A stretch of 37,552 bases of DNA from positions 1 through 37,552 of the forward strand of contig CAZYBC010000011.1 in NCBI GenBank assembly GCA_964645645.1. Direction: 5' to 3'. Origin of the DNA: CAZYBC01 sp964645645 (GTDB taxonomy: Bacteria > Patescibacteriota > Microgenomatia > UBA1400 > PJMF01). Under the pieces are notes generated by a model, which was not told the DNA's origin, did no database searches, and worked only from the letters and a program-made list of their open reading frames with translations. Positions 32,961 to 37,552 of this stretch are shown in pieces (position 1 is the stretch's first letter; each line of letters begins with the position of its first letter). The position numbers and the translations under genes were made by a program.

Positions 32961-33290
32961 ATGGGTAAAGTACAACAACACAAAAGAGCAGCTAAAGCTA
33001 AGAGACAAGTAGACACTACTTCTTCTAAAGCTAATAAAACTGATCGTTTTGAAGTTGAGGGGGTAGTTGAAGAATGTCTCCCTAATACCATGTTTAGAGT
33101 AAAAGTAACTCAAACAGAAGTAGCTCCCATGATGGATAGAATGCTTTTAGGAACTTTAACCGGCAAAATGAGACTGTATCGTATTAGAGTCTTACCAGGA
33201 GATACGGTGCGTGGTTATGTCTCAAAATATGATTTAACCAAGTTGAAAATTACTTATCGTTCAACTAAAAAAGTCCTGGAACAGAATTAA
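32961..33290 (+). CDS. infA: Translation initiation factor IF-1, enlarged
   Basis: OB-fold factor that binds the 30S A site. The core is recognisable: DRFEVEGVVEECLPNTMFRVKVT, then LGTLTGKMRLYRIRVLPGDTVRGYVSKYDLTKLKITYR. At 109 aa it is ~37 residues longer than the 72-aa E. coli protein. A basic N-terminal extension (~27 aa, KVQQHKRAAKAKRQ), an insert of ~8 residues in the loop before GKM and a short C-terminal tail account for this. No alternative in-frame start lies between the AAGGAG (32935) and this ATG, so the 20-nt spacing is real or the Shine-Dalgarno sequence is not used. Confidence 0.93.
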   Translation: MGKVQQHKRAAKAKRQVDTTSSKANKTDRFEVEGVVEECLPNTMFRVKVTQTEVAPMMDRMLLGTLTGKMRLYRIRVLPGDTVRGYVSKYDLTKLKITYRSTKKVLEQN

Positions 33291-33313
33291 ATAAAAAAAA
33301 GGAAATTTGCGCC

Positions 33314-33342
33314 TTTTCAAATCAAGTAAAGTGCGTTATATT
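33314..33342 (+). promoter_or_regulatory. Promoter of the rpmJ-rpsI unit
   Basis: TTTTCA (33314-33319, 4/6 match) and TATATT (33337-33342) at 17-bp spacing. The start would be near 33349, only ~6 nt before the rpmJ ATG, so rpmJ would be nearly leaderless. Confidence 0.55.
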
Positions 33343-33354
33343 TGCTGTCTTATT

Positions 33355-33468
33355 ATGAAAGTAAGATCATCGATCAAAAAAATCTGCAAACAATGCAAAA
33401 TTATCCGTCGCAAGGGAGTGGTACGGGTAATTTGTAGTAATCCTAAACACAAGCAAAGACAAGGATAA
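33355..33468 (+). CDS. rpmJ: Ribosomal protein L36
   Basis: A 37-aa zinc-ribbon protein of the 50S subunit. The translation begins MKVRSSIKKICKQCKIIRRK and ends SNPKHKQRQG, essentially the family consensus. The zinc set is C11, C14, C27 and H32. It lies in the standard infA-rpmJ-rpsM order. A promoter-like TATATT stands 12 nt upstream, and no Shine-Dalgarno sequence is present. Its last codons contain AAGGA, a likely Shine-Dalgarno sequence for rpsM. Confidence 0.97.
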   Translation: MKVRSSIKKICKQCKIIRRKGVVRVICSNPKHKQRQG

Positions 33469-33474
33469 TTATTT

Positions 33475-33882
33475 ATGCCAAGATTAGCCGGTATTGATAT
33501 ACCAGAACACAAAAAAATTGTTTATTCACTCAGATATATCTATGGTATTGGTTTAACTAAAGCTCAAAAAATTACTGCTGAAGCTAAAGTTGACCCAGAT
33601 AAAAGAGCCAGAGATTTAAGTGCTGATGAAATTAATAGATTAGCTAGAATTTTAGATAAAGTGATGGTTGAAGGTGACCTTCGTAGAGCTGTCACTGATA
33701 ATATCGCTCGACTTAAAAGAATTAAATGTTATCGTGGTTTACGCCACATTGCTGGCTTGCCAGTCCATGGTCAACGCACTCGTTCTAATGCTCGTACTAA
33801 ACGTACTGGTAGAAGAACTGTAGGTGCTATGACTAAAGAGATGGCTGCTAAGTTAGAAGCTGCAAAGTCTGCAAAATCTTAA
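33475..33882 (+). CDS. rpsM: Ribosomal protein S13
   Basis: Small-subunit head protein bridging to the 50S. 135 aa, with MPRLAGIDIPEHKKIVYSLRYIYGIGLTKAQKI, the helix-two-turn-helix region and RIKCYRGLRHIAGLPVHGQRTRSNARTKRTGRR. The ~12-residue A/K-rich C-terminus is a little longer than in E. coli. AAGGA lies 9 nt before the ATG, within the rpmJ end. Confidence 0.98.
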   Translation: MPRLAGIDIPEHKKIVYSLRYIYGIGLTKAQKITAEAKVDPDKRARDLSADEINRLARILDKVMVEGDLRRAVTDNIARLKRIKCYRGLRHIAGLPVHGQRTRSNARTKRTGRRTVGAMTKEMAAKLEAAKSAKS

Positions 33883-33897
33883 TAAGGAGTAATTTAA

Positions 33898-34296
33898 ATG
33901 GCGGTAAAGAAAACTCAAAATAGAATCAAGAAAAAAGTTAGCAAAGTTGTCCCTAAAGGGAGAATCTATGTCACTGCTACCTTCAATAATACTATTGCTA
34001 GTGTGACTGATGATAAAGGTAACGTTTTATGTTGGGCTTCAACTGGTGAAGCTGGATTTAACGGTTCAAGAAAATCAACTCCTTATGCAGCCACTGTGAC
34101 TGTAGAAAATGTTGTCAACAAAGCTAAAAGTTATGGTATGAGAGAAATGGCTGTATTTCTTAAAGGCCCAGGTACTGGTCGTGAAGTAGCTTTAAGAGTG
34201 CTCAAAGCTCAAGGAATTAAAATGAATTTAATTGCCGATGTTACTCCAGAGCCCCACAATGGGACTAGACCAAGAAAGGCAAAACATAATCGTTAA
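33898..34296 (+). CDS. rpsK: Ribosomal protein S11
   Basis: Platform protein of the small subunit near the E-site mRNA. 132 aa, with GRIYVTATFNNTIASVTDDKGNVLCWASTGEAGFNGSRKSTPYAA and LKGPGTGREVALRVLKAQG, then DVTPEPHNGTRPRKAKHNR. The conserved HNG, where isoaspartate forms in other bacteria, is present. A strong AAGGAG precedes the ATG. Confidence 0.98.
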   Translation: MAVKKTQNRIKKKVSKVVPKGRIYVTATFNNTIASVTDDKGNVLCWASTGEAGFNGSRKSTPYAATVTVENVVNKAKSYGMREMAVFLKGPGTGREVALRVLKAQGIKMNLIADVTPEPHNGTRPRKAKHNR

Positions 34297-34310
34297 GCAA
34301 GAGGAAATTT

Positions 34311-34919
34311 ATGGCAAGATATACTAGCGCAAAACAAAAAATACAAAGAAAAGTTGGTGAAGATCTAGGGTTAAAAACTAACGCTGTCAAAACCGCTAAA
34401 AGAATCATGGTTAGACCAGGTGCTCATGGTGCTAAGATGCGTCGTAAAATGTCTGGTTATAACATTCAACTTAGAGAAAAACAAAAAGTTAAAAGCATGT
34501 ATGGTTTGCTAGAAAAACAATTACGTAAATTATTTGAAAAAGCTAGTGCTGATCCATTAAACACAGGTACAGTTTTATTAACTTTAATTGAAAGAAGATT
34601 AGATAATGTTGTTTATCGTTTGCAATTAGCTCCTACTAGAGCTGCTGCTAGACAAATGATTGTTCACAACGGTTTAGTTGTTAATGATAAAAAAATGAAT
34701 ATTCCTTCTTATGCTGTTCAAGAAGGTGATGTGATCAAATTAAAAGATAAAGCTACTAAAGTTCCAGTTGTAGCTGCTTTATTAAAAAATGATAATCCAA
34801 CTTTACCTAATTGGTTAAATAGAAAAGCTAGTATCGGGAAAGTTGTTCGTCTTCCCGACAGAGAAGATATTAAAGAAAATATCGAAGAACAATTAATTGT
34901 AGAATATTATAATCGTTAA
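34311..34919 (+). CDS. rpsD: Ribosomal protein S4, cysteine-free form
   Basis: Primary 16S-binding assembly protein, 202 aa. The S4 RNA-binding domain runs ~90-150 (ERRLDNVVYRLQLAPTRAAARQMIVHNGLVVNDKKMNIPSYAVQEGD), and the C-terminus PDREDIKENIEEQLIVEYYNR is typical. The N-domain has no Cys, so this is the zinc-free type. AGAGGAAA lies before the ATG. In E. coli S4 represses the alpha operon; a small hairpin follows, before rpoA. Confidence 0.98.
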   Translation: MARYTSAKQKIQRKVGEDLGLKTNAVKTAKRIMVRPGAHGAKMRRKMSGYNIQLREKQKVKSMYGLLEKQLRKLFEKASADPLNTGTVLLTLIERRLDNVVYRLQLAPTRAAARQMIVHNGLVVNDKKMNIPSYAVQEGDVIKLKDKATKVPVVAALLKNDNPTLPNWLNRKASIGKVVRLPDREDIKENIEEQLIVEYYNR

Positions 34920-34934
34920 ATATCCCGTCACGGA

Positions 34935-34956
34935 TTCTCTCGCCAGAGAGGAGGAG
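34935..34956 (+). promoter_or_regulatory. Small hairpin next to GAGGAG in the rpoA leader
   Basis: TTCTCTC pairs with GAGAGGA around a GCCA loop (7 bp, one T-G pair), running into GAGGAG (34951-34956). The true rpoA Shine-Dalgarno AAAGGAAA follows at 34961. The stretch is GC-rich for this genome. It could tune rpoA translation; low certainty. Confidence 0.4.
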
Positions 34957-34971
34957 AAACAAAGGAAAAAT

Positions 34972-35913
34972 ATGCAAAACATCAATAAATACCCAGTTAT
35001 GAACCCAGACTTCAGCCTTAAAGCAGTTGAAGCCACAGATAACCATGCTTCTATTGTGATTGAACCTTTAGAAATTGGCTATGGTCATACTTTAGGTAAT
35101 TCTTTAAGAAGAGTATTATTGAGTTCTTTACCTGGTAATGCTATCACTCATCTTAAAATTGATGGTGTAGATCATCAATTTGCCACTTTAGAAGGCATGA
35201 GCGAAGATGTAATTGAATTAATTTTAAACTTAAAACAAGTTAGAGTTAAAGCTGATAGTGATGCTACTGGTGTTTTACGTTTAAGTGCTAAAGGTGAAAA
35301 AGAAGTTACCGCTGCTGATATTGAATGTGAAGCTGGTTTTGAAGTAGTGAACAAAGATCAATATCTTGCTACCTTAGCTAAAGGTAAAACTTTAAACATT
35401 GAAATGACTGTCGAAGCTGGTGTCGGTTATGTAATGGCCGATGAAATGAGCAATGATTATGTTGGTCAAATTGCGATTGATGCTTTATTCAGCCCTGTTA
35501 TTAAAGTTTCTTATAAAGTTGAAGCTACTCGTGTTGGTCGTCGTACAGATTACGATCAATTAATTTTAGATATCACTACAGACGGTACTATTACTCCAGA
35601 AGAAGCTGTGAAACAAGCTGCTACTATTTTGATTAAACAATTTAGTCAAATCAGCAATCCAGTTTTACCTGAAGTTAAAGAAGAAGCCACTTCACTTTCT
35701 CCAGAAGAAGCTGAAGTTTTAAGATTAACTGTTGAAGAATTAGATTTACCCACCAGAATTGCTAATGCTTTACGTAAAGGTGGTTTTGCTACAGTAGGAG
35801 ATTTAGCTGGTGCTTCTCGATCCGTTGTTGCCAAAGTTAAAAATTTAGGTGAAAAAAGCGTTGATATTATCAACGAAGCCCTGAATAAAAAGGGTGTTAG
35901 TTTAGAGGATTAA
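34972..35913 (+). CDS. rpoA: RNA polymerase alpha subunit
   Basis: Dimer scaffold for polymerase assembly. The N-terminal domain (~1-230) shows EPLEIGYGHTLGNSLRRVLLSSLPGNAITHLKIDGVDHQF and VEATRVGRRTDYDQLILDITTDGTITPEEAVKQAA. After an acidic linker, the C-terminal domain (~255-313) carries LTVEELDLPTRIANALRKGGFATVGDLA and LGEKSVDIINEAL, used for UP-element and activator contacts. 313 aa, normal. AAAGGAAAA precedes the ATG. rplQ starts 1 nt after its stop. Confidence 0.99.
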   Translation: MQNINKYPVMNPDFSLKAVEATDNHASIVIEPLEIGYGHTLGNSLRRVLLSSLPGNAITHLKIDGVDHQFATLEGMSEDVIELILNLKQVRVKADSDATGVLRLSAKGEKEVTAADIECEAGFEVVNKDQYLATLAKGKTLNIEMTVEAGVGYVMADEMSNDYVGQIAIDALFSPVIKVSYKVEATRVGRRTDYDQLILDITTDGTITPEEAVKQAATILIKQFSQISNPVLPEVKEEATSLSPEEAEVLRLTVEELDLPTRIANALRKGGFATVGDLAGASRSVVAKVKNLGEKSVDIINEALNKKGVSLED

Positions 35914-35914
35914 T

Positions 35915-36406
35915 ATGAGACATCAATTAAAGACTAAGCAATTTAATCGCGATACTAAAGAAAGACAGGCTCTGTTAAAGAGTTTAGTTAGTGCCTTAGT
36001 AGAACGTGGCCAAATTGTCACCACTAAGCCAAAAGCTAAAGAAGCTAAGAGAATTGCTGATAAATTAATTCACAAAGCTCAAAAAGGTGATTTGGCTTCT
36101 AGAAGAGTAATTCACAGATTTTTTGGTAAAAGATCTTTTGTTAATACTTTAACTGATAAAATTGCTCCTCTATTTGAACAAAAACAAGTAAGCGGATTTT
36201 CTAGAATTACTAAAGTTGGCGTTCGTCGTGGAGATAGTGTTGAAGTAGTGCGATTAGAATTAGTTAATCAACCAGAAGCTAATGGTCTTAAAAATCATAA
36301 AAAAGTTGTTAAAAAAGAAGCAGTTGTTAAAGCTACCAAAAAAGTAGTTGAAAAAACAGTTGCTCCTAAAAAAACAACTGCTAAAAAAGCTGAAAAAACT
36401 AAATAA
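35915..36406 (+). CDS. rplQ: Ribosomal protein L17, Lys-rich tail
   Basis: 50S protein near the tunnel exit. The core (~1-117) has MRHQLKTKQFNRDTKERQALLKSLVSALVERGQIVTTKPKAKEAKRIADKLI and GFSRITKVGVRRGDSVEVVRLEL. Residues ~120-163 form a tail made of K, V, A, T repeats. The ATG nearly abuts the rpoA stop, and GAGGATTA in the rpoA end may serve as its Shine-Dalgarno sequence. Confidence 0.97.
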   Translation: MRHQLKTKQFNRDTKERQALLKSLVSALVERGQIVTTKPKAKEAKRIADKLIHKAQKGDLASRRVIHRFFGKRSFVNTLTDKIAPLFEQKQVSGFSRITKVGVRRGDSVEVVRLELVNQPEANGLKNHKKVVKKEAVVKATKKVVEKTVAPKKTTAKKAEKTK

Positions 36407-36421
36407 TAGAAAGTAATAAGT

Positions 36422-36847
36422 ATGAACAAGCAAACTAGCTACATGCAACGAGCCGAAGATGTGAAAAGAGACTGGCATTTAGTTGATGTTAAAGATCAAA
36501 TTTTAGGTAAAGTTGCTACTGACATTGCTGAAAAATTAATTGGTAAAAATAAAGCTACCTATACTCCTCATATTGATGGGGGTGATTATGTGGTAGTGAT
36601 TAATGCCAAAGAAGTAAAATTAACTCGCAATAAAGAAAATAAAAAAATGTACTATCGCCACAGTGGATTTCCAGGTGGTTTTAAAGAAATTAGTTTTAAA
36701 GAAATGATTGAAAATAACCCAGGAGAAGTGATTAGAATTGCTGTTTTAAACATGCTTCCCCAAAATAAATTAAGAGATCAGCGTATCGCTAGACTTAAAG
36801 TATATGCTGATAGTAATCACAAACATCAAAGTCAATTAGGTAAATAG
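36422..36847 (+). CDS. rplM: Ribosomal protein L13
   Basis: Early-assembly 50S protein, 141 aa. It has WHLVDVKDQILGKVATDIAEKLIGKNKATYTPHIDGGDYVVVINAKEVKLT, the YYRHSGFPGGFKE motif and AVLNMLPQNKLRDQRIARLKVYAD. It pairs with rpsI 10 nt downstream, the widely conserved L13-S9 unit, here attached to the alpha operon. No clear Shine-Dalgarno sequence (AAAGTAATAAGT). Confidence 0.98.
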   Translation: MNKQTSYMQRAEDVKRDWHLVDVKDQILGKVATDIAEKLIGKNKATYTPHIDGGDYVVVINAKEVKLTRNKENKKMYYRHSGFPGGFKEISFKEMIENNPGEVIRIAVLNMLPQNKLRDQRIARLKVYADSNHKHQSQLGK

Positions 36848-36857
36848 GAGATTGTTT

Positions 36858-37376
36858 ATGGCAATCAAAATGAGCAAAAAAAAGAGCAAGCCACAGAAGA
36901 TTAATAAAAGAATTGTTGTTAATCATAAAGCTAATAAAGTTAAACAAAGCAATGTTAATGGAGCTGTGTTAAGCTATCCAACTGGCGAATACACCAAAGG
37001 TGTTGGCCGACGTAAAGTTGCTACTGCTAGAGTTCGTCTCTATGAAAGCAAAGGTGACTTTATTGTTAATGATAAATTAGTTGGTGATTATTTTTCTGGA
37101 ATTGTTAATGCTCCTCAAACTTATAATGAACCCTTTGTTTTAACTCAAACTCAAGGTAAATTTTCTGTAACTGTTAAGATAGTTGGATCAGGGATTCATG
37201 CCCAAATTGAAGCCCTTAAACACGGTATAGCTAGAGCTTTAGTTAGTTATAATCCTGAATTTAAGAGTATTTTAAAACAAGCTGGTTTATTAACTCGTGA
37301 TGATAGAATGAAAGAAACCAGAAAAATGGGAATGGGTGGTAAAGCTAGAAGAAAACGTCAATCTCCAAAGCGTTAA
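36858..37376 (+). CDS. rpsI: Ribosomal protein S9
   Basis: Small-subunit protein whose C-terminal tail reaches the P-site tRNA anticodon. The conserved parts are TKGVGRRKVATARVRLYESKG, ALKHGIARALVSYNPEFKSILKQAGLLTRDDRMKETRKMG and the final RRKRQSPKR. The start is ATG 36858, 7 nt after AGGAG; a TTG at 36852 is in frame but only 1 nt from that Shine-Dalgarno sequence. The 172-aa protein has a basic ~40-residue N-terminal extension compared with the ~130-aa E. coli form. It is the last gene before the terminator. Confidence 0.97.
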   Translation: MAIKMSKKKSKPQKINKRIVVNHKANKVKQSNVNGAVLSYPTGEYTKGVGRRKVATARVRLYESKGDFIVNDKLVGDYFSGIVNAPQTYNEPFVLTQTQGKFSVTVKIVGSGIHAQIEALKHGIARALVSYNPEFKSILKQAGLLTRDDRMKETRKMGMGGKARRKRQSPKR

Positions 37377-37398
37377 AGCTATTTTTCAATTTGAATTT

Positions 37399-37425
37399 AA
37401 AACCGTCTCATCGAGACGGTTTTTT
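37399..37425 (+). terminator. Intrinsic terminator after rpsI
   Basis: AAAACCGTCTC (37399-37409) and GAGACGGTTTT (37413-37423) pair over 11 bp around an ATC triloop, followed by T residues. A textbook terminator for the rpmJ-rpsI transcript. Confidence 0.92.
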
Positions 37426-37444
37426 AATGCCTATTTAAGTGAGC

Positions 37445-37485
37445 AAAAAAAAGAGCTTGGTGTTTACCAAGCTCTCTAATTTTTT
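37445..37485. terminator. Bidirectional terminator hairpin
   Basis: AGAGCTTGGT (37452-37461) and ACCAAGCTCT (37466-37475) form a perfect 10-bp stem with a GTTT loop. A run of eight A precedes it and a T-run (37480-37485) follows, so it can stop transcription from both sides. This fits a convergent gene to the right. Confidence 0.82.
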
Positions 37486-37500
37486 AATTAAATTTTGGGG

Positions 37501-37552
37501 TTAAGGGACATTTTGTGTTGGTTTTTTGTTAAAAATTGCTACTGTTTTGAGG
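37501..37552 (-). CDS. Possible 3' end of a convergent gene (partial)
   Basis: On the minus strand one frame reads open from the window edge: LKTVAIFNKKPTQNVP, then TAA (37501-37503). The other two frames have stops within this stretch. The bidirectional terminator just beyond it supports a convergent gene. Only 16 codons are visible, so the product cannot be named and the call could be chance. Confidence 0.28.
   Translation of the reverse strand, partial: LKTVAIFNKKPTQNVP

Noticed and set aside
36260..36478. 72-aa minus-strand frame rich in Phe and Ser
   Set aside because: It is the reverse of the Lys-rich L17 tail; the composition follows from A-rich codons.

Overview
The window is a compact, AT-rich, almost entirely plus-strand stretch of bacterial core-genome DNA. 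The gene set points to the Patescibacteria/Candidate Phyla Radiation, probably the Microgenomates side; that assignment is inference. The main reasons are: no rpmD (L30) between rpsE and rplO; an alanyl-tRNA synthetase that stops right after its editing domain; a baseplate-J-like membrane protein next to a sortase; very short intergenic gaps; many start codons without a Shine-Dalgarno sequence; and Lys/Ala-rich tails on several ribosomal proteins. No tRNA or rRNA gene and no CRISPR array was found.

Layout. (1) 155-8040 is a tight run of seven genes: alaS, an ASKHA-like/baseplate-J-like membrane protein, a sortase, a HAD phosphatase, an HD-domain protein, ruvX and mltG. Most start 2-10 nt after the previous stop with no Shine-Dalgarno sequence. 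(2) 8041-8304 is a leader holding a strong promoter followed by a terminator-like hairpin. It leads into rpoB-rpoC; the usual upstream rplK-A-J-L genes are not present. (3) rpsL-rpsG and then fusA-tuf each follow their own TATAAT-type promoter, and tuf ends at a classic terminator. (4) 20044-30940 is a merged S10/spc operon from rpsJ to secY, with a 19-bp hairpin between rpsJ and rplC. (5) 30942-32107 is an accessory insert: an Mrr-type restriction endonuclease gene bounded by two inverted copies of a ~70-nt hairpin element. (6) adk with an attenuator-like leader, then infA. (7) rpmJ-rpsM-rpsK-rpsD-rpoA-rplQ-rplM-rpsI, closed by a strong terminator and a second, bidirectional hairpin. The end of a convergent minus-strand gene may enter at the right edge.

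How the genes work together. Almost everything serves gene expression: the three large RNA polymerase subunits, two elongation factors, IF-1, about 30 ribosomal proteins, the SecY translocon and adenylate kinase. The left block adds tRNA charging, cell-surface and envelope functions (sortase, MltG, the baseplate-like protein) and RuvX.

The most notable feature is the mrr cassette. Its flanking hairpins share a 20-nt loop (19/20 identical, inverted orientation). Their 25-bp stems differ by five fully compensatory base-pair changes, so the fold rather than the stem sequence seems to have been kept. Other items worth a look are the hairpin with a mini-ORF between rpsJ and rplC, the attenuator-like hairpins before rpoB and adk, the ASKHA/baseplate-J fusion, the acidic tail of RpoB and the enlarged IF-1.
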